A stretch of 64,000 nt of DNA from contig JAMPIQ010000002.1 in NCBI GenBank assembly GCA_024699855.1, forward strand, positions 15,686,001 through 15,750,000, read 5' to 3'. Position numbers and translations under genes: made by a program. Under the pieces are notes generated by a model. It searched no databases. It saw nothing but the letters and a program-made list of their open reading frames with translations, and was not told the origin of the DNA. Positions 1-11,250 of this stretch are shown here, in pieces (the first letter of the stretch is position 1; every line of letters starts with the position of its first letter). The stretch comes from Aphelenchoides besseyi (lineage: Eukaryota > Nematoda > Chromadorea > Rhabditida > Aphelenchoididae).

Positions 1-36
1 CCGCCGAATTTTGTTGTGACTGTTGGCAGCCAGACG

Positions 37-1310
37 GTCACCTCTATAACTAAACCACACCCCAATAAAATACTTCCCGTCACAATGAGCTTCCGAAAAA
101 AAAAAGCCCTGACCAAAAATTCTTCCAGATTCCAAATCTCAAATAAAATTCTGATCATCGTCTACAAAAACATACCGAAAAAATGCCCCTTTTGCGGTCG
201 TTCAAAATTCAACATTTTTTGGCCGAGTGGTGAGTGCGCCGGATTTTTGGCGCCGGGGGTCGAAAGTTCGATCCCGCTCGCTGACATTTGATTGTGCAGT
301 GGGGGAATTGATTGTTTGAGTGTATGGCTGAGTAGTTTTTGATTCTATTCAATTCTTACAGTGTATATTCAATTCTTACAGCCTATATTCGGTTCTTACA
401 GTGTATTATAGTATACATGTCGCCACTTTACGGTCCATAATTTGAATATCGCTACTTTCGCATATTTCTTTATATCTAAAATTGCCGTGAAGTTTGAACT
501 TTGAGGTTGTTGTGTTAAAGGTTGTCGATTGAAGATTCGTATTGTGATGATCAACGAACTGAGGTTTCGGTTCGCTACTTAAGTGCGTAAATGTTGATTG
601 TTAACTTAGCGTATATGATTTTCGATTAATTGGTTGTTGACGCGCAAGGTTATCACAATCAGTTCTAATCGTTTGTTTCCTAAAGATTGCTACCATCGGG
701 TGCAAAGATTTGGCGTCGCTATTTAATTTCGGGTTCATAGTCCTGGAGTGAGTGTTGATTTCGCTATGGAAGTCGAGTTCATGTGGTTTTGTAGGTTGTT
801 GGATTGACTTCTTTTGTTGTTTCAGCTCATTGGTTAATACTCAGGATGGTGATTTGCGCTCGATAAAATGTATGATAAACGAATATGTCTACTGAATTCA
901 CTGAGTTTGGAGTATTTCCAATGCGGCTTCGGTGACGTACATTGATAATCTGTTTTCGATCACTCCCATAATTGAACCACACCACAATAAAACGTGGAGG
1001 AGTCTTTTGAGCTATTCGGTGAATGACAGCCTCTGAATCCGAGGAATCGTATCCTCAAAACCCGGAGCGATCCAAAGGGACGAAAAAGCGGGGGAACGAT
1101 CGACCGAAGGGCGATCGTGGAGGAGTCTTTTAAGCCATTTGGAGAGTGACAGCCTGTGGATTTTGAGTGTTTTTGTTGGCAAAGCAGTCGTTGGTCTTGC
1201 ACTTTTCGGGCTGAAGGCCCCAAACGCCAGGTAGTCAACTTTATGAACTCCAACTCCCCTCCAACCCAACGCCACTAACGGCAAAAGACGGGAGCGACGC
1301 GACCGTCTTG
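37..1310 (+). mobile_element. Family A non-coding Helitron-like unit 1
   Basis: This is the first of eight head-to-tail units. It starts at the shared 5' end (GTCACCTCTATAAC) and ends with the shared 3' block and hairpin just before the same 5' end recurs at 1311. It has no credible long reading frame. Inside are a tRNA-like block (220-286), three imperfect copies of a ~20-bp motif ending in TTCTTACAG (about 340-405), and two copies of a GTGGAGGAGTCTTTT-based motif (about 993-1150). There is also an ACGATCG/CGATCGT inverted repeat with a 9-nt loop. Its 5' sequence beyond the tRNA-like block resembles the A2 leader more than the A1 leader. I infer a deletion derivative moved by the coding units. 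The 36 bp left of it are too short to say whether the array continues leftward. Confidence 0.7.
220..286 (+). repeat. tRNA-like (Pol III box A/box B) block in every family A unit
   Basis: The block has a box A match (TGGCCGAGTGG), then a GCGCC..GGCGC stem, then a box B-like AGTTCGATCCC. Other copies lie near 1494-1560, 10658-10724, 19821-19887, 21100-21167, 22377-22443 and 23681-23747, with a truncated copy at 24626-24652. The spacing resembles a tRNA with a long variable arm (Ser/Leu type). The acceptor stem is not evident and the T-stem is poor, so this is not a working tRNA gene. It is best read as a tRNA-derived, SINE-like module inside the transposon 5' end. Transcription by Pol III is possible but only inferred. 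Confidence 0.55.
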
Positions 1311-2552
1311 TCACCTCTATAACTAAACCACACCCCAATAAAATACTTCCCGCCACAATGAGCTCCCGAAAAAAACAACTCTCCCAGCAACTTTTCTTCC
1401 AGATTCCAAATTTCAAATAAAATTCTGATCATCGTCTACAAAAACATACCGAAAAAATGCACCTTTTGCGGTCGTTCAAAAGTCAACATTTTTTGGCCGA
1501 GTGGTGAGTGCGCCGGATTTTTGGCGCCGGGGGTCGAAAGTTCGATCCCGCCCGCTGACATTTGATTGTGCACAGTGGGGGGGAATTGATTGTTTGAGTG
1601 TAATATCGAGTGCTACTCAGTGCTATCGAATGGTATTTTACAGTTTGGAATTACAACTTCGATTTTCAAATCTTCAAAATCACTACTTTTATCATTTCGT
1701 TCAATTCAAACGTCCGACGATTTCACTTCTCCCCGAACGAAAATCAAAGTTGTTGTGTTGTTGTAGGAAGTGCTATTCTTCATTTCAAACTCATCAATTC
1801 TCTCAGTTTGACCAATGACATACTGTAACATAGAGTTAGGATTTTCCATAAAACTGAATCCATAGAATTTTGTTAAATCCGTTAAATTAAACATCGTATA
1901 CAATTAGCATCATCATCATTATCAACGGTTTTCCAACAATCAACGGTTTTCCAGCAAGTACAACACCAGCGAACCAATTCAAAGTTGAGGGTCCATTGTA
2001 TTGAAAGTCGAGTTTTCGTTTGAGTTCATGTGTTTGTATTCGGTTTTTTTACATTACAAATTGACGTTAACTAGATTCGTATATGCGTTAAAACGTATAT
2101 GCGTTAAAATGAAACCTTCATAATCGAGGAGAAGTATGTTGAAGTCGACTTATCGATTCAAAAACACCGTAGTTTATTTTGAATTCACGTTCGTACGTTT
2201 CGAACCGTTGCGTACAATTGGCCCGACGGTTAAGTATTTGACGTAAAGCGGACTATTCAACGAGTGTAAAGCCGATAAAACCAATTCGAAGTTTAAAGTG
2301 TATTGTCGATTGCACACGAGGTTCGTTTTCTTTTTTCTGAATACCGATTGGATACGTAATGATTTGTAGAGAATTCAATGGCAAACATCTCCGCAATTTT
2401 TACAGCACAACTTCGTTCATCGGCAATTGTAATAACGATTGGTTGCTTGGTCGTCTCGGTGGTTTCGTTGTTATCGTTTTTAGTTCTTTCGTGCTTTGTG
2501 TATTTTACGATTATAATCCTATGATTTTTCAGGTTTCCATTCAACTGTGACA

Positions 2553-2989
2553 ATGAAGATCGGTGAGTGCTTAATGTGAAATCATTGTTCATGAGGATTT
2601 CAGACTTTCACTTTCACGAAACCGCCGGAAGCCACAATCGCTATGGTGGAAACCATCGGAATGGTGGAAACAATCGAAATTATGGAAATGAAAACAAGAA
2701 GCCTTCGAAGGAAATACGCAAAAAACAAACGGAAAACGTAAGTTGTGAAATGAGGAACACAAACTGAACATTTCATTTCAGGAATCGTCGGCAAAAAGCC
2801 GCAAATTTGCGACAACAAATTGGAAAGTCCCAACAATCACGGGCCACCAAACCAGTAGTGAACCGCGATAACGAAGAAGAACTTCGTCAACAGAAGCGCG
2901 AAAACGAAGCTCAAAGATTGGAAATACAGAAACTTCGAACACAACTCGAAGAACGTTTGAACGTCACAACACCACCGCCCCAACGTTAA
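2553..2989 (+). pseudogene. Family A upstream ORF (Gly/Asn-rich basic plus coiled coil), A1 copy, frameshifted
   Basis: There are three exons: 2553-2562, 2604-2737 and 2782-2989, with introns GTGAGT..TTTCAG and GTAAGT..TTTCAG. The predicted product begins MKIDFHFHE, has a Gly/Asn/Arg-rich stretch, a Lys/Arg-rich stretch, then a charged Glu/Gln/Leu helix likely to form a coiled coil. It ends in TPPPQR. The A3 copy is open through all exons. A1 has one extra A in the A-run at 2720-2725, which puts the two coding parts out of frame. The layout recalls small nucleic-acid-binding ORF1 or Gag-like proteins, but I recognise no family. It lies ~400 bp before the polyprotein start. Confidence 0.55.
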
Positions 2990-3388
2990 TGATTAGTGTA
3001 ATTGTTGTTTCTTTGGTATTTAATGTTGTTTTTATTTGGTATTCAATAAACTTAAATTATTGTTGGTTATTGGCCATTTGTATGAAACGAACGAATGCCT
3101 TTCGGCAACTTCAAAGAGAACAAACGAAAACAAACGCGATCGTAAGAGGCGGGGAATCTTTGATTTTCTGCTTCGATCTTAAATGCCAACTCATTTACCA
3201 ATGGCCTTTTGATCGTTCAGTACGTTGTTCGACCTCTTCATTTCGCGCAAATCTGCGCTTTTCCCGATCCCGCGTTTCGATCCTTAGTTTGGCGCGTGCG
3301 AATTATCAATCGTGACGTGAATTCTTCTACTCGAGTTGTCGTGGCGATTCTTTCCTTTTATCGTTTTCATTGTTATTTTTCAGAGAAA

Positions 3389-5679
3389 ATGAACTCGCAA
3401 TTCAGCGATTTGAGCGCCTCGGGCTCCGATGCCGAGGACCATAACATTTGGAGTGAGCGGCAAATGTTGTGGTTAGAGTTACCGCAAAATTTGCGGCAAG
3501 TACCTATGAAAAAGGGAAAGCTGCTGCGAGTACCTAATGGAAAGGGAAAGCTGCTGCGAGTACCTTTTGGAAAGGGAAAGCCACTGCGAGTACCTAATGG
3601 AAAGGGAAAGCTGCTGCGAGTACCTTTTGGAAAGGGAAAGCCACTGCGAGTACCTAATGGAAAGGGAAAGCCACTGCGAGTACCTAATGGAAAGGGAAAG
3701 CTGCTGCGAGTACCTAATGGAAAGGGAAAGCTGCTGCGAGTACCTAATGGAAAGGGAAAGCTGCTGCGAGTACCTAATGGAAAGGGAAAGCTGCTGCGAG
3801 TACCTTTTGGAAAGGGAAATCAAACGGCACTACCTTTTAAAGGAAACAGTTTGCGTGGTGGTGGTGGTGTTAAACGGCCAAAAATTGACACTCAACGTTC
3901 GAACCGCCCCACAGGAAAACCGAAAGGTCGACCACCCAAAAAAACGCCGTGGAGGTCCAGGACGACCGAAAAAAACCGAAAACTGACTTCCCAATCGAGT
4001 CAGCACACGATTCTGAATCGGCGGAAGAACAAGAACCAGAAAAGGCAATTGACAAAGATTTCGAGCGCTACACGACAACCGATTATCAAACAACTGCTGT
4101 TGAAGTCAAAGATGTTTTGCGTGAAAAGTATATTGAGCTTCATTACAATAAATGTCGATACAATCCCATTTTGCCGTTAGATTTTGTCAATGATATTGAC
4201 CTACCGCAATATCTTCAAGGCGAAGTGATTACTTTTTGTATTTTGAACTATATCAAGAACGATAGTCGAGCAATCGGCTACTTGGACTTATCGTTTTGGA
4301 ACGAGCAAAGTCGACAACAATTAGGCGCTGCTGGCAACAATCCACTCAGTTTTCTAATTGCGGCACCACGAAACAAACCACTCGAGTATTTGGTGGCTCC
4401 AATTTTTACCGGAAATCATTTCATTATGACGATTTTTCATTACGACAACGGTTCTCAAACGGAGGTTCTTTTCTATTGCGATTCGTTTACCGAATTATCG
4501 GATTCGACTCAGTACGAAAGCCGTTTGGCGTTGATTGATCTGAACGTTTTTCGTCCACTCGCAAATGTTTCGCCACATTGTCGAACATACACCCGCGATA
4601 TCAGTCAATATTCGGACCCGCAAACCGACGGTCATAGTTGTGCAGCGTTCGCCGCCTATAACACAATTGACTTTTTGAACAACCAAAAAGCAAAGACCAA
4701 AATTTTTTCGCGCAACAATCTGGACGGTGAACAGCGTCGTCGATGGCTGAAAGAGCAACTTTTGGTTCTCTTTGATAATTCGCCTTTTGCTGTGCCATTC
4801 AACGAGTTGCCTGTAGTTCATGAGGTCAACAGTGATTCGCACAGTGACAAAGACTCGATGTCTGGAACTGAAGCGAATGATAAAACTGATTTTGTCGACC
4901 ACTGGAATCACAAAGAAGCCGATTTTGACGCCGCATTATTGGATTTCCAATTTCAAGATGATGAAATCGAACAACAAACTCGCGCTCCGAGTCAACAAAA
5001 AATGCCACTCACATTTGCTGAGTTGGAAGTCCATGGAGTTGTTCAAGCTGATGAGGATAAAGAAATGGACGAATTGAACAAATCGTTCGCGTCATTGAGT
5101 TCAATCAGCAATCCAATTGATTCAGACGAAGAATCAAAGGCCAAAAAGTTGAATTTGATTCAATCAATAACACACAAGTCGAAAAAGTTGCCCGACGGTC
5201 CAAGCCCGCGACTCGATCCCGAAATCGTCGGTCGATCAAGAAATTTGCGAAGTGGACTGCGAGTCATGCAGAATTTGCCGAAACGTTCGTTTCCACCATT
5301 GCCCAATCGATCTCGCGGTCGACCGACATTGGCGTGTGCTGCGGCGATTTGTCGTAAAGCAATCACGAACGCTTATGACGTCGGATTGCCGGTTTACGAG
5401 TGCAAGTACTGTAGGGCGTTTTTGTTTCACGCCGAAAACAGTTCAAAGTGTTGTGCGAATGGTACGATTGAAATGCCCGAGTTTCGTCGCTATCCGGATT
5501 GGATGGAACGTCTACTGTACATTGGCAAATTCAATCAGAACCAAAACAATGCGTATGAGCGTGAAATGTCAAAATGGTTTCAAGCCCACATTCCCGAAAT
5601 CAATAATTTGACCGCATTTGGTTCACGATCGTTTCAAAAAAACGCGATAGTGGAGTTGCCGGAGCACCGGTTCAACTGA
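3389..5679 (+). CDS. Family A polyprotein, N-terminal half with C48 (Ulp1-like) protease, A1 (frameshifted)
   Basis: The start codon at 3389 follows TTTTTCAG. The first ~185 codons hold ten 10-residue repeats (KGKLLRVPNG type), a GGGG linker and AT-hook cores (KGRPPKK and GRPKK). Two extra A's against A2 (runs at 3937-3943 and 3969-3975) shift the frame, and reading resumes at 3949-5679. That part carries a C48 cysteine protease fold signature: His in GNHFIMTIF, Asp in YCDSF, Gln in DPQTDG and Cys in HSCAAF, at about residues 157, 177, 225 and 231 of this part. An acidic linker follows, then a CKYC..CCANG Cys motif typical of Helitron N-termini. A third lesion (seven A's where A2 has five, 5637-5643) separates it from the Rep-helicase frame. 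The protease may process the polyprotein or remove SUMO/ubiquitin; this is not shown. Confidence 0.75.
3511..3810 (+). repeat. 30-bp coding minisatellite (ten units)
   Basis: Ten tandem 30-bp copies encode KGKLLRVPNG with Leu/Pro and Asn/Phe variants. The frame is preserved in every unit, and the antisense strand is open too. A2 carries a diverged short version with ~27-bp units (KGNQTGVPF), and A3 breaks off inside the tract at the assembly gap. Length differs between copies that are otherwise nearly identical, so the tract is unstable. Its function is unknown; the Lys and hydrophobic periodicity suggests a flexible linker or binding array. Confidence 0.9.
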
Positions 5680-5774
5680 TCAACGGCATTGTACAGAATA
5701 ATCTTTCGTACATTCAGTCACGAGCTGATGCCGTTCGAATTTTCGGTCAGCAGTACACGCTCGAAGCTCCGGAT

Positions 5775-8700
5775 ATGATCATGGAGAATATGCGCAATAA
5801 TCCAGTCTATAAACGACTGGACATTCGCTATCGGAATGCATTCCTCACAAAATGGATTGCTTTCCTAACCGACCATAATCAAATAGCAAAGGGCTATAAA
5901 ATGTGCATGGAACGTATCAATGAACTCATGGCGGACGGAATTGCGTTTCCGCGCTACATTGTGAGCTTCATTGATGAACGCCAAGCTCCCAATCATTTGC
6001 GCGATCCGCAGTTGCACGAACGTCAACAGAACGCACCCGAAGCACCGGAAGTTGCGGTTCTGTTCACACCGCGAGATCGCAACGTGCCAATACCGGACAT
6101 TCCCAAAGGTGTTTGGTTGCATCCGCGAATGAAAAAATCGCCGGTGTTCATGACTCATTTGCCTCAACTCGATGCAATCATGAACCCGATTGTGTTTCCA
6201 TACGGTGAGCTGTGGTACACGATGGACTTGAAACTCCAAGCGGCACCACAAAAAGCCGATACCGGCGATTCGCCAAATCCAATGGACGATGCTCTGGAAA
6301 TTGGATTTGATGAGGATTGTGAGTCGGATGCTGAGGATTTGGATGCGAAAGACATCGAACCTGAAGAGATCGACCACAACAATCCGGTCACTCGAAAAGG
6401 TCAACGTATGTATGCGTCGATCCGCGAACAAACGCTGTATCGAATGCAACATCGCAAATCGGACAAAATGATCCATCGAATTTGGAGCACCGGAAAACCC
6501 GGTCGAATTCTTTTGATCAAGAACCACCACGAGGTTGTTCGTCGGGAAGTTGATTGGTACAATTTCAAAGTTCCACAAAATCAACGAATCGTTTCGTGTC
6601 AGTACGTGATTACTCACTACGACAAGATTTTGCGAGAACGATTGCCCGGTCATCAATTGGGCAAAATTTACCGATTCCCGCCCCATCACAAGTTGTCGTG
6701 GCAATACAATCAGCGGGCTTACGCGAAGGGAATGGCAATGGCCCACGAACTCGGTGCACCGACGTTCTTCTACACGGTCACCGCAAACAAAAATTGGCCC
6801 GACCATATTGCCTCATGCCGAATGCTTGGCACCGATCCGGAAACGGACTCCTTCACTTTGACGCGGATCTTCATCATCAAGTTGAACATGTTGATGCACG
6901 AGATTCGTGGCACGAATTACCGGAAAACTCAGTACGGTCAACAAAGTGAAGGCATCTTCGGGAAGTTTGCTGCTTCACTGCTTTCGATCGAATTCCAAAA
7001 ACGTGGCAATCCACACGCCCACATTTTGGTTTGGATCGATAAGAACGAACAGGAAACAACCGCCGAATTCGTCAATCAATTCATTTCGGCACGAATTCCC
7101 GATCCAAAGATCGACAAACGCCTTTACGACCTGGTAGCTTCATTTATGCTCCACGATTGTAATGAGAAAAGCGTTTGTCGAGATCCGGTCAATCCATCGA
7201 AAACACCGTGCAAACGCCGTTTTCCGATGCGTGAATCACTGACCACACAAGTGCATTACGGATTCATTCAGTATGCACGTTTGCCCGCCAATTTGGGTTC
7301 TTTCACAGTCCCGAAAAAGGGTGGAAAAGTTTTGACGGACAAAGACGTCGTTCCCTACAATCCTTATGGATTGAAAACGTGGAACGGACACGCCAATCTG
7401 GAAGCGGTGGTCACGCGAAACACCACCGGCTACGCGATCAAATACATCATGAAAGGACAGATGTCGACGGCGTTCATTGAAGTTGTGAGCAAAGGCGCTC
7501 AAAACAATCCGTTCATCGAAATCAACGATGATAAAACGGTCAACTACAATGAAGCACGATATCAAATGTCTTTGATGTACTGTAGTGACTACGAAGCAGT
7601 TATGAATCTGCTGTCGAAAGGCCCGTTCTACTTCTCTCATGTTGTGATCATGATTGGAGTCCATTTGCCGAACGAATCGTATTTGATTGTCGCAAATGGT
7701 GATCGGGCCGAAGACATTGTTCGTCGCGCCAACTCGACAAGCGAAGTCCATTCGCGTTTCACAGCATACATGAAATTCTGCCGTGAAAATCCGAATGAGA
7801 CGGCCGATTTGACGTACAAAGACTTCCACTACGAGTACAACTACGATAAGCGTAAACGTACATTCAAGAAATTGCAATTGAAACGTAAACGTGTAGTTGC
7901 AATATATGAAGTGAATGTCAAAAATCGTCAATTGTTGGCTCTGCGAACAATTGTTTTACGAATGAAGTGCGTTCAAAACTTTGAACAGTTGGCGACAGTG
8001 AACGGAATCACTTACCGTCAATTCGATCCGAACGGTTTCGGCGAATTAGACTTCGTCACCGCGGCCCAACAAATGGGTCTAATGGAATCGGATTTGATTT
8101 GGAGAAACGCACTCGATCAACGTGCCGGTCATCCAATTCGTCGATTCATTTTCCTTTTCGCGCAGGTTTTGATTAACGGCGCCGAGTTGTTGCAAAGTCC
8201 ACGCCAACTGTACTTTGATTACCTGCCGTTCATGCGACCACCACTCGGAAATCGTTTCGCACATTTGAGTGACAGTATGCGCGAACAACGAGCCGAACAA
8301 ATCGCGTTGCGAATTTTGGAATGGCATTTGAATAATCGAGATTTCACTTTGAGTGATTTCGATTTGCCACAACCGGATGGAACGGTCACTGCATTCAATC
8401 CGGAATTTCACGGCGAAATGGCTGTTGATTTTTTGGACGGCGACGATCAAACGCGCTATCATGACGTCAATCAAATTCCGCACGTCAATTTGGGTTCCGA
8501 TCAGCAACAAGCGTTCGACCTGATCTGGCACTCCATTCAACAGTCCGAACTTCCAAATGGCCAACCGATTCCGCCACCGTTAATGTTCTTCTTACACGGT
8601 GAAGGTGGAACTGGCAAGACGACATTGTACAATCAGTTGATTCGACAATGCAATGAGCACGGCATTCCATTTGCCGCTAGCGCAACGACGGGAATCGCCG

Positions 8701-10064
8701 CGTCGCTTTTGTTCCAAGGACAAACCGTTCATTCCCGATTCATGATTCCAACAGACCTCGCTTCGGACTCGGAATCACGAATGAACAAACATTGTCGGGC
8801 TGCCGAAGCGATTCGCCGCTGGGGACTTCTTCTGATCGATGAAGCGTCGGCAATGCATCAAAACGTCTACAATTACATGAAACGTGTGATTCAAGACGTT
8901 CGCCAAGGTCCGTACGTCAAACGACGATTGGTGATCGTTTTTGGCGGCGACTTTCGACAAATTCTGCCGATCGTTCGAAACGGAAACGTGGCTTCCGGCT
9001 TCGACGAAAGTCTGATTGCCGAGCATGACAAGGGTACAATCAAATTCCTGTGCCTGCGTCAAAACCACCGAACTGACGCGAATCAGATTCGGTTCCGCTC
9101 ATTTTTGCGCGACGTCGGAATTGCCAACAAACCGATCGTGCGACAAAACGACTACTACTCGACAGTACTTGCTTTGTCGGACTTCAATTTGGTCAACGAT
9201 CTTCAGGAACTCCAAGATCGAGTGTTTCCGTCGGCACTTTTGCAAAGCGGAAACATCACGTCCAACTCGGCGATTGTTGCACCGTTGAATGTGACCGTCA
9301 ACTCGATCAACGAAGAGTTGCTGAAAAAATTGCCCGGACAAACGATTGTCTACGAGGCCATCAACACGATCGAAGACGAGAATGCCATCGATCCGTTGGA
9401 CGATTCGGCCGTCGACGCAATGACCGAGTATTTGGGTCAAATCGAAGAGACCGGCTTGGCTCAACAGCAATTGAAGCTGAAGATCGGCGCAAAAGTCATG
9501 TTCATTTCGAACATCGACACCTCCTACCGACTCTGCAACGGCACTCCGGCAGTTGTCACCGATTTGCAACCGGACGTCGTGACTGTTCGCCGCATCGAGT
9601 CCGATGGTTTGACTGGCGAAGAAATCGACGTTGTTCGTCGAGTTTTCGATCGCAAAGTCAACTACGATCAACGCCAAACGGTGGCTTTTCGTCGTGTTCA
9701 ATTTCCTTTGAAATTGGCATTCGCAATGACCATCAACAAAGCCCAGGGCCAAACAATGGAGCGAATCGGGTTGTATTTGAACTCGCCGGTCTTTGCGCAC
9801 GGTCAGTTGTATGTGGCTTTGTCGCGTGTTCGTCGCGCATCTGACATCTACATTTTCAACCCGGATAATGTGCAAACCGATCCCAAAGCACAACAGCAGC
9901 AAAGCAAGTTCATGTTGAATGTTGTCAATCCGGAAGTCACGAAATTCGTGACACAATTGGAAGCTGACGCGAACGCAGTTAACTCCAATGTCGTTACCAC
10001 AACTGCTCCCGTCAATCCACCGGCCAATCCGACAGCCGATGACGACGATTCAATGGATGTTTAA
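5775..10064 (+). CDS. Helitron Rep-helicase (HUH nuclease plus Pif1-type helicase), A1
   Basis: This is a 1429-codon frame; it is open upstream from about 5645, so 5775 is only the first Met after the frameshift. The N-terminal part is the Helitron_like_N region. The Rep nuclease shows the HUH motif in NPHAHILVW near residue 412 and a Tyr pair in GYAIKYIMKG near 550. The helicase shows Walker A GEGGTGKT near 943, Walker B LLIDEAS, motif GGDFRQILP, and the C-terminal NKAQGQT and LYVALSRVR motifs of the Pif1/RecD-like family. It would nick and transfer single strands and unwind DNA in rolling-circle transposition. All motif residues are present. Most similar to the A2 copy (15869-19240), with the same terminal MDV. 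Confidence 0.93.
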   Translation: MIMENMRNNPVYKRLDIRYRNAFLTKWIAFLTDHNQIAKGYKMCMERINELMADGIAFPRYIVSFIDERQAPNHLRDPQLHERQQNAPEAPEVAVLFTPRDRNVPIPDIPKGVWLHPRMKKSPVFMTHLPQLDAIMNPIVFPYGELWYTMDLKLQAAPQKADTGDSPNPMDDALEIGFDEDCESDAEDLDAKDIEPEEIDHNNPVTRKGQRMYASIREQTLYRMQHRKSDKMIHRIWSTGKPGRILLIKNHHEVVRREVDWYNFKVPQNQRIVSCQYVITHYDKILRERLPGHQLGKIYRFPPHHKLSWQYNQRAYAKGMAMAHELGAPTFFYTVTANKNWPDHIASCRMLGTDPETDSFTLTRIFIIKLNMLMHEIRGTNYRKTQYGQQSEGIFGKFAASLLSIEFQKRGNPHAHILVWIDKNEQETTAEFVNQFISARIPDPKIDKRLYDLVASFMLHDCNEKSVCRDPVNPSKTPCKRRFPMRESLTTQVHYGFIQYARLPANLGSFTVPKKGGKVLTDKDVVPYNPYGLKTWNGHANLEAVVTRNTTGYAIKYIMKGQMSTAFIEVVSKGAQNNPFIEINDDKTVNYNEARYQMSLMYCSDYEAVMNLLSKGPFYFSHVVIMIGVHLPNESYLIVANGDRAEDIVRRANSTSEVHSRFTAYMKFCRENPNETADLTYKDFHYEYNYDKRKRTFKKLQLKRKRVVAIYEVNVKNRQLLALRTIVLRMKCVQNFEQLATVNGITYRQFDPNGFGELDFVTAAQQMGLMESDLIWRNALDQRAGHPIRRFIFLFAQVLINGAELLQSPRQLYFDYLPFMRPPLGNRFAHLSDSMREQRAEQIALRILEWHLNNRDFTLSDFDLPQPDGTVTAFNPEFHGEMAVDFLDGDDQTRYHDVNQIPHVNLGSDQQQAFDLIWHSIQQSELPNGQPIPPPLMFFLHGEGGTGKTTLYNQLIRQCNEHGIPFAASATTGIAASLLFQGQTVHSRFMIPTDLASDSESRMNKHCRAAEAIRRWGLLLIDEASAMHQNVYNYMKRVIQDVRQGPYVKRRLVIVFGGDFRQILPIVRNGNVASGFDESLIAEHDKGTIKFLCLRQNHRTDANQIRFRSFLRDVGIANKPIVRQNDYYSTVLALSDFNLVNDLQELQDRVFPSALLQSGNITSNSAIVAPLNVTVNSINEELLKKLPGQTIVYEAINTIEDENAIDPLDDSAVDAMTEYLGQIEETGLAQQQLKLKIGAKVMFISNIDTSYRLCNGTPAVVTDLQPDVVTVRRIESDGLTGEEIDVVRRVFDRKVNYDQRQTVAFRRVQFPLKLAFAMTINKAQGQTMERIGLYLNSPVFAHGQLYVALSRVRRASDIYIFNPDNVQTDPKAQQQQSKFMLNVVNPEVTKFVTQLEADANAVNSNVVTTTAPVNPPANPTADDDDSMDV

Positions 10065-10475
10065 TTGTCGTTCATTCTTTGACACAAATAGGTTTCTTAC
10101 GCTTTCTTCCTTCAAAACGAAAGCACCACTTCGATGGATTGATCACGTTGGCGTACGTGAAGTGGCTTTTCAACTAAGAGTCAATCCGCTTACATTACAA
10201 ACGATTTTTGCGCCGATTAGGACTCTGCTCGAACCGTTTATTTTCACAACTTTATGTTTCGCTTCCCAACTCATCTTCAATATTCTTATCGTATCAAACT
10301 GTTTCGAACACAATTCAAAAGTCCGTTGACCGTCTTGCACTTTTCGGGCTGAAGGCCCCAAACGCCAGGTAGTCAACTTTATGAACTCCAACTCCCCTCC
10401 AACCCACGCTACAAACCCAACGCCACTAACCCAACGCCACTAACGGCAAAAGACGGGAGCGAAGCGACCGTCTTG
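10065..10475 (+). other. Family A 3' non-coding end with terminal hairpin
   Basis: This is ~400 bp without a gene. The last ~150 bp recur at the end of every complete unit, coding or not. It closes with arms AAGACGG (10450-10456) and CCGTCTT (10468-10474) around an 11-nt loop. The next unit's 5' end (GTCACC) follows at once. A 3' hairpin is a normal Helitron feature. A CTAA lies 13 nt after the stem but belongs to sequence that also starts each unit, so I cannot fix whether the end is a classic CTRR or a Helentron-like end. Confidence 0.6.
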
Positions 10476-11250
10476 TCACCTCTATAACTAAACCACACCC
10501 CAATAAAATACTTCCCGTCACAATGAGCTTCCGAAAAAAAAAAGCCCTGACCAAAAATTCTTCCAGATTCCAAATTTCAAATAAAATTCTGATCATCGTC
10601 TACAAAAACATACCGAAAAAATGCCCCTTTTGCGGTCGTTCAAAACTCAACATTTTTTGGCCGAGTGGTGAGTGCGCCGGATTTTTGGCGCCGGGGGTCG
10701 AAAGTTCGATCCCGCCCGCTAACATTTGATTGTGCACAGTGGGGGAATTGATTGTTTGGTTTTATTCGATTCTTACAGCATATTACGGTGTACATATCGC
10801 TACTTTTTACGGTTCATAATTTGAATTGGCATATTTTTTTTAGATACGATTCATTTCGTTTTTTTTTTTTTGCGGTTTTTGTTGAAGAGTTTGTGGACAA
10901 ACGTGAATTGCACGGATGTTAAAGTTTAGAGTTATTTTTCCTTTATGGTTTTGTGAAACACTTTCGATTCACTGTAAGTTCTAATAATGTTGCTGATAAG
11001 TTTGTTTTCGTTTTAGGTTGCAAATTGATCGTTTCTTCTTTGTCGACGAATTCGTGGATCATTCATTGTTGTTCAATGTGTAGTTTTAGCAAATAAAACT
11101 ATGCGATTGTACTGATTTTCAAATTTTATGATTACCTTATACCCAATCATAGGAGTTCAATCGTTTTTTTTATGTTAAAAATTCGTATACTCCGAAACTC
11201 GGAAACTGTTCGATAGTTTAACGCACAAATGATATTGTTTGATGAGTTTT

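Larger units (their letters stand above)
1311..10475 (+). mobile_element. Family A Helitron-like coding unit A1 (9165 bp)
   Basis: This is a full coding unit bounded by the shared 5' end at 1311 and the shared 3' hairpin at 10450-10474. In order it holds the tRNA-like block, a ~1-kb leader, a small spliced ORF (2553-2989), a polyprotein (3389-10064) and ~400 bp of 3' non-coding DNA. The last ~150 bp are common to all complete units. From about 3820 onward it is almost identical to A2. Its leader (about 1600-3400) is unlike A2 but matches A3 at 24650-26390. Reading frames are broken at several A-runs. The Rep and helicase motifs assign it to the Helitron superfamily. Exact termini were inferred from where homology between units starts and stops. 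Confidence 0.85.

Noticed and set aside
220..286. A functional tRNA gene (Ser or Leu)
   Set aside because: No acceptor stem pairing and a poor T-stem; repeated only inside transposon units.
960..1432. Minus-strand protein frames recurring in each non-coding unit
   Set aside because: Several frames are open at once, they cross the shared 3' hairpin and unit junction, and they have no motif; they follow from base composition of the repeat.
3479..3823. Antisense frame across the 30-bp repeats
   Set aside because: It is a shadow of the repeat; the sense frame is continuous with a start after TTTTTCAG and with the AT-hook region.
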